The notes beneath the pieces are model-generated. The model did not search any database and had not been told where the DNA came from. It saw only the letters and a program-made list of their open reading frames with translations. A DNA stretch of 64,000 bases from Iphinoe sp. HA4291-MV1 (GTDB lineage: Bacteria; Cyanobacteriota; Cyanobacteriia; Cyanobacteriales; Nostocaceae): contig JAHHHH010000002.1 in NCBI GenBank assembly GCA_019359415.1, forward strand, positions 124,001 through 188,000. Reading direction: 5' to 3'. A program made the translations under genes and the position numbers. Shown here piece by piece: positions 48,787-59,368 of this stretch (its first letter is position 1; every line of letters starts with the position of its first letter).

Positions 48787-49443
48787 ATGAGAAACTTTAC
48801 TGAAAAACACGAATTCATTCTCAATCAAATTACAGATCAATCTTTTCAACGAAGGGACTTGAGTGGATGCGACTTAAGTGGTATCGACTTGAGAGCAGTT
48901 AATCTAAGTGGAATTAACTTGATAGGAGCTGATTTGCAGGGGGCAAATCTAAGTGGTGCTATCCTCACTGGTGCAAACCTAAGTGGCGCAAATTTGCTGC
49001 AAGCTAATTTACGAGAAGCTTATTTATATGAAGTTTCTTTATGTGAAGCTAATTTAAGTCATGCTGATTTAACAAATGCAAATTTGTGTGGAGCTTTCTT
49101 ATGGCGAGTGAGGTTATGTGGAAGTAAGCTATGGGCAGCTTCTTTGTGTGATGCTGATTTGAGCGAAGCTGACTTAACTGAAGCTAACTTAGTTGAAGCA
49201 TCACTCATCAAAGCCAATTTAGTGAGAGCCAATCTCACAGGAGCAAAGCTTTGTGGAGCAAGGTTATTAGAAGCAAATTTGAATCAAGCTAACTTAACTG
49301 CTACTGACTTGACATGGGCAAATCTCATGGAAGCAAATTTGAATGAAGCAAACCTTTGGGAGGCAAATTTGACAAACGCAAAACTACAAGGTGCAATCAT
49401 GCCTGACGGAACTATTCACCAACCTCAAATATTCTTCTTTTAA
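48787..49443 (+). CDS. Pentapeptide-repeat protein
   Basis: A 218-residue protein. A short N-terminal helix (MRNFTEKHEFILNQITDQSF) leads to about 36 pentapeptides of A(D/N)LXX type (GCDLSGIDLRAVNLSG to EANLWEANLTNAKLQGA). Several units carry Cys or Trp (LCGAFLWRVRLCGSKLWA), which is unusual. ATG 48787 is preferred; a TTG start 25 codons upstream would add an unrelated tail. It converges with fraE. Confidence 0.88.
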   Translation: MRNFTEKHEFILNQITDQSFQRRDLSGCDLSGIDLRAVNLSGINLIGADLQGANLSGAILTGANLSGANLLQANLREAYLYEVSLCEANLSHADLTNANLCGAFLWRVRLCGSKLWAASLCDADLSEADLTEANLVEASLIKANLVRANLTGAKLCGARLLEANLNQANLTATDLTWANLMEANLNEANLWEANLTNAKLQGAIMPDGTIHQPQIFFF

Positions 49444-49558
49444 TTAAGGGAAAGTGGTTATGAAGAAGAACGCAGAACACAGAATGCCCCAAATCAAAAT
49501 ATCCATTAGTCATTAGTACTAAGGACTAAGGACTGATTACTGAGTTCTGTGTTCTTCT

Positions 49559-50338
49559 TCAGAATTCTCGTTGCGAGAAGATAAACATAGCTATTGCTAA
49601 CAGTAAGATACTATACATTAAGCCATAGCTAGCATTTAAAATTAGAGAGCTTGTGTTAGGCAGCGCTGCTAAACCATACACAGCTTCATTTTTCAAATCT
49701 AATCGAGATAGATCTGGCAAGACAAGATACAAAGCTTGAGTCATGCGTTCAATGCTAGGATTGCTACTCAAACGACTCAGTTGTAGTATATCTTTGGCAG
49801 CGTTCCCCATGAGATACACTGCAAATGTTAAAGCAGTCGCTAGCAAGGAACTAGTAAACATACTCAAGGTTATCGCTACAGCAGTTATTAAGGACAACTG
49901 TAAAAATAGAAAAACTGCAGCAAGAAGAATACTTCCTACCGGATAAGGAGTATTCCTAAACTGTAAAAATCCTAGATAAATGACCGTCATGGCGGTGATG
50001 AGCACAGCTAGCACTGCTAAGGAACCAAAATATTTACCAACAATCAACCCACTGCGGCTTAAAGGTTTAGTAATTAATACCAAAACGGTGCGTTTCTCTA
50101 TTTCTTTGCTAATTAATACTGTACCAACAAATATAGCAACAACTAAGCCAAGAAAACTCATCGCCGCCAAACCAAAGTCTAAAAACATTTTGTCCTCTGT
50201 TGAGGCGGCAAATTCAGGAAGTAACAGAAGGGCGGCTGCAAGTATTAAAGCATACAAAACAATAATGTAAAAGATGCGATCGCGCACCACTTCCCGAAAC
50301 ACATGACTTGCCAATACAGAAACTCTACCAAAATTCAT
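49559..50338 (-). CDS. fraE: ABC-2 type permease, FraE
   Basis: A 259-residue membrane protein with six hydrophobic segments, of the ABC-2 permease type (VVRDRIFYIIVLYALILAAALLLL, LVVAIFVGTVLISKEIEKRTVLVLITKPLSRS). Its place as third gene after FraC and FraD matches the filament-integrity locus of heterocystous cyanobacteria. FraE is needed for intact filaments and heterocyst maturation. Symbol given on synteny and family, so moderately sure. It starts 72 bp after the fraD stop. Confidence 0.8.
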   Translation of the reverse strand: MNFGRVSVLASHVFREVVRDRIFYIIVLYALILAAALLLLPEFAASTEDKMFLDFGLAAMSFLGLVVAIFVGTVLISKEIEKRTVLVLITKPLSRSGLIVGKYFGSLAVLAVLITAMTVIYLGFLQFRNTPYPVGSILLAAVFLFLQLSLITAVAITLSMFTSSLLATALTFAVYLMGNAAKDILQLSRLSSNPSIERMTQALYLVLPDLSRLDLKNEAVYGLAALPNTSSLILNASYGLMYSILLLAIAMFIFSQREF

Positions 50339-50410
50339 AGAAATTGAGTTATTAGTTATTAGTCATCAGTTATTCTCGTCATCATCTCACCTCCCCCACT
50401 CCTTTTCTCA

Positions 50411-51478
50411 TCACTTCTGCTGTGGTGGAGAAGCTACAGAAAATGAAGTTTTTCCTTCGCACTCAATTTCGGCGATCGTATTTCTGTCTTCCGTTTTCCT
50501 AGCAGTTTCGCTGGAGGCACTTTCAGATGCTAACACTGGATCAATTCGACAGGATTTCACTAAGTAATATCCACCCGGACCAACTCGACAGGATTTCTCT
50601 ATATAATATCCACGGGGATTGGAACTAGGACCATCCCAGATACTGATGAGATCCAGTTTGTATCCATCCTTTATGTTGGATACACATGGTTCAACACGCC
50701 ATAGAAATCTTTCTTCATATGTTGCCAAGTTTGTTTGAATAACTTGCCTGCCTAAGTTATTCACGTTTTGTCTTGCATTGATTAACCATTGTTCTACTTG
50801 TGACCAGGGTTGTTCAGCTATTTGTGCTTCGACTTGTGGGGCAAGTTTATCTAAAATTAAAACACCGTTTTTGGGAATTTTATCAGTTGATTGTGTTTTG
50901 ATAACAAAGGCACTACCTTTATAATTGTCTACTAGCAGACTAGGATATTCATTTATCCAATTCTCTGTCACAAAATAGAATTGTAACCAGCAACTAATTA
51001 CCATACAACTACCAAGTAGAACAATGATTTTTTGGCGTTCTTCTATCTTAGGAATTTGAGTCTTTGCTTCTGTACCAGTTCCTTCAAAAAATTCTGCCAT
51101 TGCAGTAATGACTGCTGCAATGGTTGGCCAAAGAACAATTGTCCTTGGTGTCAAAACATCTTCTTCTTGACCAAAAGCAAAAACACTGACCAGAAATCCA
51201 GTAATGACTGCTCCTATAGGCATATTAGTCCCAGGAATGTATAACGGACTATCTGTGGTGTACCAAGCAGTACCAAAAATGAGAAATAACCAACCACAAA
51301 ATGCAATTATATCCTTGACAATTCCTCCAGATAGAGATGACATTAACCAAGAAAAAAGACTTAAATAAATTAAAGTTTGCCAAGAGTAAGCTCTCGGTGG
51401 AATCAATATCTTCTTTATTCGCTCGTAAACAGCTTCAAAAATTCCAAATATACCAATGACGTCTCTTATTATTCGCAT
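50411..51478 (-). CDS. fraD: Septal protein FraD
   Basis: A 355-residue protein with about five hydrophobic segments in the first half (AYSWQTLIYLSLFSWLMSSLSG, IIAFCGWLFLIFGTAW, MPIGAVITGFLVSVFAF, TIVLWPTIAAVITAMA, IIVLLGSCMVISCWLQF). A periplasmic C-terminal half includes a helical part near 220-250 (ILDKLAPQVEAQIAEQPWSQVEQWLINARQ). Length and layout fit FraD, a septal junction plug or cap component. GGGGGA lies before ATG 51478. Confidence 0.8.
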   Translation of the reverse strand: MRIIRDVIGIFGIFEAVYERIKKILIPPRAYSWQTLIYLSLFSWLMSSLSGGIVKDIIAFCGWLFLIFGTAWYTTDSPLYIPGTNMPIGAVITGFLVSVFAFGQEEDVLTPRTIVLWPTIAAVITAMAEFFEGTGTEAKTQIPKIEERQKIIVLLGSCMVISCWLQFYFVTENWINEYPSLLVDNYKGSAFVIKTQSTDKIPKNGVLILDKLAPQVEAQIAEQPWSQVEQWLINARQNVNNLGRQVIQTNLATYEERFLWRVEPCVSNIKDGYKLDLISIWDGPSSNPRGYYIEKSCRVGPGGYYLVKSCRIDPVLASESASSETARKTEDRNTIAEIECEGKTSFSVASPPQQK

Positions 51479-51577
51479 GTTTCCCCCTTATGAACAATAA
51501 AAAATATTTATTTTAGTTGATTCTTCTTGTAACTTAAACTGACCAATCGCAGGTCATGAGTTCCCTCTTTAACTTTT

Positions 51578-52126
51578 TTACACATTGACAGAGCGAATAA
51601 ATAAGATGATTGCTATTAAACTATAGCTGAGTGCATTTGCTATAAGTATGGTCATCACTACATTTGTATTTTGCCATTTGCTCTTATAAGCAAGACGAGA
51701 ATTGCGTCGCTGTGGTATTGGTTGAGGTTCTTCTGGTTTGGTTTTTCTTGGTTCACTTAATGATATTAAAAATATTCTCAGTAAAGCATACTTAACTAAA
51801 AAAGTCCCAAAGAAAATGATGAAAGCAATTAGAATTAATAATGTTTGTACACTGGTTGTTTGTAAACTATTAAAAAAAACAAAAGTGATTAATTCTGATT
51901 TTATATTTGGTAACAAGACTGGTTCTATGAAGAAAAATATTATCCATCCGATAACGTTAGAAAAGACATTGATAGAGATGGCATAAAAAGCACTCGTCTT
52001 TTTGTCAAACTTTAGCCTTGTATTTAAGACATATGCTTCTATAGGAATTGCTACTAGTAAAAATAAAAAATTAAACAGAATTGCCCCAATGGGAAAAATT
52101 TTAGGAAGTTCCGGAATTTCAAACAT
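51578..52126 (-). CDS. fraC: Septal protein FraC
   Basis: A 182-residue protein with four hydrophobic segments (IGAILFNFLFLLVAIPIEAYVL, SINVFSNVIGWIIFFFIEPVLL, TLLILIAFIIFFGTFLVKYALL, and a C-terminal one, VVMTILIANALSYSLIAIILF). The length matches FraC of Anabaena (about 179). ATG 52126 gives MFEIPELPKIFPIG; the frame is open for 22 more codons. It is the first gene of fraC-fraD-fraE. Confidence 0.78.
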   Translation of the reverse strand: MFEIPELPKIFPIGAILFNFLFLLVAIPIEAYVLNTRLKFDKKTSAFYAISINVFSNVIGWIIFFFIEPVLLPNIKSELITFVFFNSLQTTSVQTLLILIAFIIFFGTFLVKYALLRIFLISLSEPRKTKPEEPQPIPQRRNSRLAYKSKWQNTNVVMTILIANALSYSLIAIILFIRSVNV

Positions 52127-52453
52127 AAATAAGTAATCGCTAAAGTGTGACTTAAGAGAGTATAGCCGCATTACTGAGTGTGATGGGGGCAATTATCTCA
52201 TTCTTCCAGTTTTTTACCATCTTTTTATTTCAGTATCTTCTTGTTGCTTTTCTTCATATATTTCAATACCTTATAGGATATGGGATGTAAAGAGTCCTTA
52301 CACCCCACACCTTGTATTTAATCTGAAGATGCACGGGACTTCAGGTAAATTCATTGGAATCGTTGCTTCACAAGGATTCCCGCGTCTTTAGACTGAAGAG
52401 TTTCCAAAAACCTTGGGTAAGATGAGAGACTGCCACGTTCAAGCTTTCAAAAG

Positions 52454-53590
52454 ATGACAAGGAACAGTATTGGTATTCGTACGGCACAATTGCGCCCCTC
52501 AAGACTTACTGGTCAAATTCACGTTTATGATGGTGCAGGCAAAGGCAAATCACAAGCAGCTTTAGGAGTCGTCTTGCGCTCTATAGGGTTGGGGATAAAC
52601 ACTCCCAATAATTCAAACCGTGTTTTGCTGTTGCAGTTTTTAAAAGGACCAGAACGGGATTATGACGAGGATGGAGCGATCGCAGCCTTGCAACGCGGTT
52701 TTCCTCATCTGATTGACCAAGTTCGCACTGGTAGAGCAGAATATTTTGGACCAGAACAAATTACAACCTACGACAGAGTTGAAGCAGCACGGGGTTGGGA
52801 TGTCGCAAAAGGTGCGATCGCCTCTGGTTTATATTCGGTTGTCGTTTTGGATGAAATTAACCCCGTCCTAGATTTAGGTTTGCTTGGAGTAGATGAAGTG
52901 GTGCGGACACTAAAATCCAAACCACAGGAGTTAGAAATTATTGCTACTGGACGTGCAGCACCGCCACAGTTACTTGATATTGCGGATCTACACTCAGAAA
53001 TGAAACCCCAAGTCCACCCAACAGCACAAACACAGGGGATACAAGGTATTGAAATTTACACTGGCGCGGGGAAAGGTAAATCAACTAGTGCCTTAGGCAA
53101 GGCTTTAAAAGCAATTGGTAGAGGAATCAATCATCCTGGGTCTACTCGTGTACTAATTATGCAGTGGTTAAAAGGTGGCACTGGCTACACTGAAGATGCT
53201 GCTATAGCTGCGCTACAGCAGTCATATCCAGAGGTGGTCGATCATCAACGCTGTGGACGAGATGCGATAGTTTGGCGCAATTCCCGTCAAGAATTAGACT
53301 ACGTGGAAGCCGAACGCGGTTGGGAAATTGCTAAGACTGCGATCGCTTCTGGATTGTACAAAACCATTATCCTGGATGAGCTTAATCCCACAGTGGACTT
53401 GGAACTATTACCGATTGAACCGATTCTTCAAGCTTTACTTCGTAAACCCCGTGATACCGAAATCATTATCACAGGTCGCTGTCAAAATCAACCAGCATAT
53501 TTCGACTTAGCTAGCGTTCACTCTGAAGTTTACTGCCACAAGCACTATGCCAATCATGGTGTAGAACTCAAGCAAGGGGTAGATTTTTAA
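52454..53590 (+). CDS. Tandem CobO/BtuR-like ATPase
   Basis: A 378-residue protein with two copies of the P-loop domain of cob(I)alamin adenosyltransferase (CobO/BtuR). The first copy spans about 18-195 (IHVYDGAGKGKSQAALG, Walker A; VVLDEINPVLDLGLL), and the second about 196-370 (IEIYTGAGKGKSTSALG; IILDELNPTVDLELL). Both copies keep the ATP-binding and DE motifs. Adenosylation of cobalamin is the family reaction, but this fused form, seen in cyanobacteria, is not proven to do it. No cobalamin riboswitch was recognised upstream. Confidence 0.85.
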   Translation: MTRNSIGIRTAQLRPSRLTGQIHVYDGAGKGKSQAALGVVLRSIGLGINTPNNSNRVLLLQFLKGPERDYDEDGAIAALQRGFPHLIDQVRTGRAEYFGPEQITTYDRVEAARGWDVAKGAIASGLYSVVVLDEINPVLDLGLLGVDEVVRTLKSKPQELEIIATGRAAPPQLLDIADLHSEMKPQVHPTAQTQGIQGIEIYTGAGKGKSTSALGKALKAIGRGINHPGSTRVLIMQWLKGGTGYTEDAAIAALQQSYPEVVDHQRCGRDAIVWRNSRQELDYVEAERGWEIAKTAIASGLYKTIILDELNPTVDLELLPIEPILQALLRKPRDTEIIITGRCQNQPAYFDLASVHSEVYCHKHYANHGVELKQGVDF

Positions 53591-53785
53591 CAGTGATGAG
53601 TTATCAGTGTCTGAAACCTTGATAACTGATCACTGTTCACTGTTTTGATGATGTTCACTACTATTTTCACCACCAAACGCAAGTAAGCTCTAGTAGGCAG
53701 ATAAACATTCAAAAAACACTGCCAACGCCATCTATGGCATAAGATGTGCAAGAAGCGCGATATGCAAAATGTGTGAGTGTGACGA

Positions 53786-54334
53786 ATGTTAAATATTGTT
53801 AAGCGCCAATCTCGAAACCGAAAACTAAAACGAAAGCCCATTGGTTTGCTTTTGGTCATCTTGGCTTGGAGTTTAGCTATAGGATGGCTATTAGCCTTAG
53901 CAACTCATGCCCAAGGTGCCACTCCTACTTCAGAGGTTGGTACTGTTGATGTCGTACCAGCACAATATCAACTAGGACAAGAATTGTACATAGAAAACTG
54001 TTCCACTTGTCACATTGCCTTACCACCAGCTGTTTTGCCTACCCAAACCTGGAAAAATCTTTTGGAAGATACACAACATTACGGCGCACAGTTAAAGCCT
54101 TTGGTCGATCCACCACGCGTTTTAGTATGGAAGTATCTTGCAACTTTTTCTCGTCTTCAACTCCAAGACGAGCAAACACCATATCGCATCAATAACTCTC
54201 GGTATTTCAAAGCTTTGCATCCTAGAGTTAAGCTACCCAATCCTGTGCAGATTGGTAGCTGTGTTACCTGTCATCCCAATGCTGCAAATTTTAACTTTCG
54301 TCACCTCACTCCGGAGTGGGAGAACTCGCAGTAA
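53786..54334 (+). CDS. Diheme cytochrome c
   Basis: A 182-residue cytochrome with two CXXCH heme motifs, CSTCH near residue 72 and CVTCH near 159. An N-terminal membrane segment (IGLLLVILAWSLAIGWLLALATHAQG) acts as signal or anchor. It is probably lumenal or periplasmic and carries electrons; partners are unknown. His and Met axial ligands beyond the motifs cannot be fixed by eye. The stop is followed by heptamer repeats. Confidence 0.87.
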   Translation: MLNIVKRQSRNRKLKRKPIGLLLVILAWSLAIGWLLALATHAQGATPTSEVGTVDVVPAQYQLGQELYIENCSTCHIALPPAVLPTQTWKNLLEDTQHYGAQLKPLVDPPRVLVWKYLATFSRLQLQDEQTPYRINNSRYFKALHPRVKLPNPVQIGSCVTCHPNAANFNFRHLTPEWENSQ

Positions 54335-54773
54335 TGGAGTGATGGGAATTGGGCAATGGGCAATGGGCAATGGGCAATGGGCATTGGGCAATGGGCATTG
54401 GGCATTGGGAACTGGATTCTTAATTTTGAATGAGACCGCCACGCACAGCGAACGGCGCTACGCGATTTTGAATTTTGAATTGTTTAGTCCCCTTGTCCCC
54501 TTGTCCCCCCTATCCCCATCGGCGATCGCTACCTGTTGCTGGTCGGGCTTCTCTGCTTCATCTGAAGGCAAAATGATACTATTAAAACAGTTTAAACTTA
54601 AGCTAAAAATTAAAACCAATCATTTAGTGACCTGATTGGCTTATTATCCTTTTGTTTTTTAGCAAATTCTCATGCATAACTGACCCAAAACCAAAAAGGT
54701 CGGTTGGGTTAAGAGTTTATAATCAATCCCAATCATTACAATCCCCATCCCCCTTGATTTTGTATAATCTGCC
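54335..54773. other. Gap with STRR heptamers upstream of secA
   Basis: 439 bp. GGGCAAT and GGGCATT heptamers fill about 54347-54415, then T-rich DNA and HIP1 (GCGATCGC near 54522) before secA. No gene is seen. Confidence 0.75.
54347..54415. repeat. STRR heptamer array
   Basis: About ten head-to-tail copies of GGGCAAT or GGGCATT, directly after the cytochrome c stop. Same family as 14884-15024 and 20425-20495. Confidence 0.85.
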
Positions 54774-57569
54774 ATGCTAAAGACTTTGTTGGGCGACCCC
54801 AACGCTCGTAAACTTAAGAAATACCAACCTTACGTTACAGAAATTAATCTTCTAGAGGAAGACGTAAAAGCCCTTTCGGATGACGAGCTAAAGGGCAAAA
54901 CAGCAGAGTTCAAACAGCGTCTGAACAAAGGCGAGACTCTGGATGATATTTTGAGCGAAGCGTTTGCTGTGGTGCGGGAAGCAGGACGGCGAGTGTTAGG
55001 GTTGCGGCACTTTGATGTTCAACTTTTAGGCGGTGCTATCCTGCATACAGGGCAAATTGCCGAAATGAAAACTGGTGAGGGCAAAACCTTAGTTGCGACT
55101 TTGCCTAGTTATTTGAATGCCCTGACAGGAAAAGGCGTACACGTCGTTACTGTGAACGATTATCTGGCTCGTCGGGACGCAGAATGGATGGGACAGGTGC
55201 ATCGCTTCTTAGGATTGAGTGTTGGGCTGATTCAGCAGAGCATGACGCCAACTGAGCGCAAGAAAAACTACGACTGTGATATCACTTATGTCACTAACAG
55301 CGAGGTAGGCTTTGACTACTTGCGCGATAACATGGCAACAGACATCAGAGACGTAGTGCAACGCCCCTTCAATTACTGTGTGATTGACGAGGTAGACTCT
55401 ATCTTAGTTGACGAGGCGCGGACCCCCTTAATTATTTCCGGACAGGTAGAAAGACCAACTGAAAAATACTTACAAGCGGCTGAAATCGCAGCAGCATTGA
55501 AAAAAGAAGAGCATTACGAAGTGGATGAAAAAGCTCGTAACGTGCTGCTAACCGATGAAGGCTTTGCTCAAGCAGAGCAGCTTTTGGAAGTCAAAGATTT
55601 ATTTGATCCAGAAGACCCGTGGGCGCACTTTGTTTTCAACGCTATTAAGGCAAAAGAACTGTTCCTCAAGGACGTAAACTATATTGTCCGCAACGGAGAA
55701 GTTGTCATCGTAGACGAATTTACTGGTCGAGTCTTACCAGGACGGCGTTGGAGCGATGGACTGCACCAAGCAATTGAATCAAAAGAACACGTAGAAATTC
55801 AACCGGAAACTCAAACTCTGGCAACAATTACTTATCAAAATCTGTTCTTGCTTTATCCAAAACTTGGTGGTATGACCGGAACTGCAAAGACAGAAGAAGC
55901 TGAGTTTGAAAAAATTTACAAACTAGAAGTCACGATCATTCCTACCAACAGACCCACAGGACGCACAGACTGGTCTGACATGGTCTTTAAGACAGAACCA
56001 GGCAAGTGGGGGGCAATTGCTAAAGAATGTGCCGAAATGCACACAGTTGGCAGACCTGTCCTAGTAGGAACAACTAGCGTGGAAAAATCGGAATATCTCA
56101 GCCAGTTGTTAAGGCAAATAGAGATTCCCCACGAGTTACTTAATGCTAGACCAGAGAACGTTGAACGCGAAGCAGAGATTGTCGCACAAGCAGGACGCCG
56201 AGGTGCTTTAACAATTGCTACCAATATGGCAGGTAGAGGTACTGATATTATCTTGGGTGGTAATGCTGAATATATGGCGCGTCTGAAGATGCGGGAGTAT
56301 TTCATGCCCAGGATAGTGAAGCCGGAAGATGAAGATATGTTTGGCATTCACAGAGCTGCTGGGTTACCTTCTGCTGCAACAGGCGGAGGACAAGGCTTTA
56401 TCCCTGGTAAGAAAGTGAAAACTTGGAAGGCTTCGCCACAGGTTTTCCCCACTCAGCTTTCTAAAGAAACAGAGAAACTCCTCAAAGAAGCAGTAGAATC
56501 AGCTGTGCGAGAGTATGGCGATCGCAGCTTAAGCGAACTGGAAGCAGAAGACAAAGTTGCTGTGGCGGCAGAAAAAGCTCCCACTGATGACCCTGTTATC
56601 CAAAAAATGCGGGAAGTATACAACCGTATCAAGCACGAATACGAACAGTTCACCAGCCGTGAACACAATGAAGTGGTAGAATTGGGGGGGTTGCACGTAA
56701 TTGGGACTGAACGTCACGAGTCGCGACGGATCGACAACCAATTGCGGGGACGTGCAGGACGTCAAGGTGACCCAGGTTCAACAAGATTTTTCCTGAGCTT
56801 AGAGGATAACCTACTGCGGATTTTTGGTGGCGATCGCGTAGCACGCCTCATGGATGCTTTCCACGTTGAAGAAGATATGCCCATCGAATCCGGAATGCTT
56901 ACCCGCAGTTTAGAAGGTGCTCAGAAAAAAGTCGAAACCTACTACTACGATATCCGTAAGCAGGTGTTTGAGTACGATGAGGTGATGAACAATCAGCGCC
57001 GTGCAATCTACGCAGAACGCCGTCGGGTGCTAGAAGGGCAAGACCTCAAAGAACAGGTCATCAAGTATGCCGAAAAAACGATGGATGACATCGTTGACTT
57101 CTACATCAACCCAGACTTACCCTCAGAAGAATGGGAATTAGACAAGCTGGTTGATAAGGTCAAAGAATTTGTCTATCTGCTAGCAGACTTGCAGCCCACT
57201 CAATTAGAAGATATGGGAATGGGTGAAATCAAATTCTTCCTGCATGAACAAGTGCGTATTGCTTACGACCTTAAGGAAGCAGAAGTTGACCAGATTCGAC
57301 CAGGATTAATGCGGCAAGCTGAACGATTCTTTATTTTGCAACGGATTGACACCCTGTGGCGGGAACACCTGCAACAGATGGATGCCTTGCGGGAATCTGT
57401 TGGACTACGGGGTTATGGTCAAAAAGACCCGCTGATTGAGTACAAGAGCGAGGGGTACGAATTATTCTTGGATATGATGACTAACATTCGCCGAGATGTG
57501 GTATACTCCCTGTTCATGTTCCAACCTCAGCCTCAGCCAATGACGGAAGTACCTTCAGAGATGGTTTGA
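54774..57569 (+). CDS. secA: Preprotein translocase ATPase SecA
   Basis: A 931-residue SecA, the motor that pushes preproteins through SecYEG in the plasma and thylakoid membranes. Walker A is [11 protein letters not shown] near residue 105 and the DEAD-type box is [17 protein letters not shown] near 210. Preprotein-binding, NBD2 ([41 protein letters not shown]) and helical domains follow. It lacks the C-terminal zinc motif of the E. coli protein, as usual for cyanobacteria. An insertion ([23 protein letters not shown]) near 530 is typical of the group. Confidence 0.97.
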   Translation: MLKTLLGDPNARKLKKYQPYVTEINLLEEDVKALSDDELKGKTAEFKQRLNKGETLDDILSEAFAVVREAGRRVLGLRHFDVQLLGGAILHTGQIAEMKTGEGKTLVATLPSYLNALTGKGVHVVTVNDYLARRDAEWMGQVHRFLGLSVGLIQQSMTPTERKKNYDCDITYVTNSEVGFDYLRDNMATDIRDVVQRPFNYCVIDEVDSILVDEARTPLIISGQVERPTEKYLQAAEIAAALKKEEHYEVDEKARNVLLTDEGFAQAEQLLEVKDLFDPEDPWAHFVFNAIKAKELFLKDVNYIVRNGEVVIVDEFTGRVLPGRRWSDGLHQAIESKEHVEIQPETQTLATITYQNLFLLYPKLGGMTGTAKTEEAEFEKIYKLEVTIIPTNRPTGRTDWSDMVFKTEPGKWGAIAKECAEMHTVGRPVLVGTTSVEKSEYLSQLLRQIEIPHELLNARPENVEREAEIVAQAGRRGALTIATNMAGRGTDIILGGNAEYMARLKMREYFMPRIVKPEDEDMFGIHRAAGLPSAATGGGQGFIPGKKVKTWKASPQVFPTQLSKETEKLLKEAVESAVREYGDRSLSELEAEDKVAVAAEKAPTDDPVIQKMREVYNRIKHEYEQFTSREHNEVVELGGLHVIGTERHESRRIDNQLRGRAGRQGDPGSTRFFLSLEDNLLRIFGGDRVARLMDAFHVEEDMPIESGMLTRSLEGAQKKVETYYYDIRKQVFEYDEVMNNQRRAIYAERRRVLEGQDLKEQVIKYAEKTMDDIVDFYINPDLPSEEWELDKLVDKVKEFVYLLADLQPTQLEDMGMGEIKFFLHEQVRIAYDLKEAEVDQIRPGLMRQAERFFILQRIDTLWREHLQQMDALRESVGLRGYGQKDPLIEYKSEGYELFLDMMTNIRRDVVYSLFMFQPQPQPMTEVPSEMV

Positions 57570-57588
57570 GGTTTAAAATACATATCTT

Positions 57589-57873
57589 GTAGGGTAGGCA
57601 TGGGCAATGCCCACCCAGCCCTTTCAACGCGAACAAATGAACTACTAAATCAAAGGCTGAAACCCGCTCCCAAACTAGAGCCAAAAATCATAGCTCTAAC
57701 TCATCCATAGAACCTGAAGCGATCGCAATATCAAATCCGGTCAGAATATTGACCCTTTAGTTGAGTATTTTATTGAAGAAAATCCCGTAAGGATGATAAC
57801 ACAAGGATTAATAAAGGAGCGAAAAATATAGTACAAATGAACGCGTTGAAAGGGCTGGCAATGCCCACCCTAC
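57589..57873. repeat. 285-bp inverted-repeat element
   Basis: Left arm GTAGGGTAGGCATGGGCAAT, followed by GCCCACCC and AGCCCTTTCAACGCG; the right arm reads CGCGTTGAAAGGGCTGG and ends GCAATGCCCACCCTAC. Arms are imperfect inverted copies of each other. Confidence 0.7.
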
Positions 57874-57948
57874 TTAATTCGAGGATGTATTGCGCCCAAA
57901 TGCAAACTGCTATAAGCTCTAAACTTCTTGTAAAAATCTGGCGTTGCG

Positions 57949-58115
57949 TATAGCAATCCTATTTGATTTTTTGATTTGTATAGGCGTAGCCTGCGCGATC
58001 GTGAGTGCGTGTCCATCATTGGCTCACCTGATCCGATAGGAGAAGGACTCAGCGCACAAACCGAGCAGTATTGGTCCGGAATCTTGTTGTATACGAATGA
58101 TTTAGGACTGCTATA
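57949..58115. mobile_element. MITE-like inverted-repeat element, copy 2
   Basis: Left end TATAGCAATCCTATTTGATT; right end GAATGATTTAGGACTGCTAT, then A. The same ends occur at 7983-8164. It is non-coding, 167 bp, with a different interior. Confidence 0.6.
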
Positions 58116-58129
58116 TCTGCAAGATAATT

Positions 58130-59113
58130 TTAATGGCTAAGTCCTCTCACATTAAGCCTGTATTCTACTTGATTGAGTGCCGATCGCCATACTTCGTACC
58201 CTTCCCTGCTCAAATGTAGTCTGTCTGTAGTCAACTCTAAGCGCAAGTTACCTTGAAAATCTGTAAACCAATCATAAAGATTTAAATAATAAGCTCCTTC
58301 TTGTCTAGCAATAACAGAGAGTTGATAATTAAGGTGACGAATACGGGTATTGGGAATTGTAAATAAACGAGTTGGTAAAATCGATTGGATAAAAATTATA
58401 GTTTGTGGGTGAGTCTGTCGCAACTTGCGAATAATTTGACGGTGATTGCGTAAAATCATTTCGTCTGTCCTACCCTTTCGCAAGTCATTAATTCCAGCCA
58501 TAATATAAATAACATCTGGTCTGGTTTCACCAAAAATAGAGACCCTTTTTAAGATACCACTGGAAGTATCTCCAGATATTCCTTGATTCAGCCACAATCT
58601 ACCTACAGGCAATTTTTCTTTAGGAAACCACAAACTTAAAGAATCACCCACTAGGATTCCTAGACGATTGTCGCCTTGATATTGAGCCATTGCTTTGGCT
58701 TCCATTGCCAATAAGCGTTTCCAATCCTCATATGTGAGTTGAGTTTTCGTCGTAGATATCAACGACGATTTTGCGTTGTTTTCAAGCAAGCTTGGATAAA
58801 TGTAACCTGCTTTCAGCGCGGCTAATCTTTCGTAGTAAAGTTGGTTTCCAGATGTAATTTGATAGGAAAATAGTTGAGTGTTTGAGTTGGGATACGATTC
58901 TACTGCTTTTGGCAACAAAGAGTGACTCAATTCTGATGGAGCAGTTTCCACACTAGAGAATATTTTTTCATCTACATTTGGCTTTGAACCGTATTTTAAA
59001 TTCCAACTAACTCTGCCATCTCCTAAGTGGAAATTGGACAGATGTAGAAGAGTTAATGCTGGTATTACCAATCCTGTTAACAATCCTGCTGCCAACAGAT
59101 AAAGGTCCCTCAT
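58130..59113 (-). CDS. Exported SGNH/GDSL-type esterase
   Basis: A 327-residue hydrolase. The N-terminal hydrophobic segment (LYLLAAGLLTGLVIPALTLL) is a signal or anchor. SGNH blocks are visible: GDSLSLWFP (block I, Ser) near residue 155, block III AGINDLRKG, and block V TDRLHLSREGY with Asp and His. Substrate is unknown; such enzymes often remove acetyl groups from sugars. ATG 59113 has GGAGGAG upstream; the frame opens 15 codons earlier. Confidence 0.87.
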   Translation of the reverse strand: MRDLYLLAAGLLTGLVIPALTLLHLSNFHLGDGRVSWNLKYGSKPNVDEKIFSSVETAPSELSHSLLPKAVESYPNSNTQLFSYQITSGNQLYYERLAALKAGYIYPSLLENNAKSSLISTTKTQLTYEDWKRLLAMEAKAMAQYQGDNRLGILVGDSLSLWFPKEKLPVGRLWLNQGISGDTSSGILKRVSIFGETRPDVIYIMAGINDLRKGRTDEMILRNHRQIIRKLRQTHPQTIIFIQSILPTRLFTIPNTRIRHLNYQLSVIARQEGAYYLNLYDWFTDFQGNLRLELTTDRLHLSREGYEVWRSALNQVEYRLNVRGLSH

Positions 59114-59368
59114 CTTTACGTTTCTCCTCCACGCACTGTTTTTCCTTGTTGACAGCATTCACTCGTTGAATTCAGGAAACTTTTTCGGTTGCTATTTCAT
59201 TATTCCATTTATACACTTATATACGTATTTCTGTAAAGTATGAATTTAATTGAGCCTATCATCTTCTACGATAACTAAGTCGTTCACCCAAAATTTCTCC
59301 AGCAAAGTGTTCATCTCCTGGTATAACTCATATCGTATGGACGCTCCTTTGAGCTTTTGGCGGTTCAT

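Larger units (their letters stand above)
57570..58129. other. 560-bp gap with two inverted-repeat elements
   Basis: No gene is seen. It contains a long inverted repeat at 57589-57873 and the second copy of the MITE-like element at 57949-58115. Confidence 0.7.

Noticed and set aside
52193-52453. Cobalamin riboswitch before the CobO-like gene
   Set aside because: No B12-box-like sequence was seen in the short upstream region.
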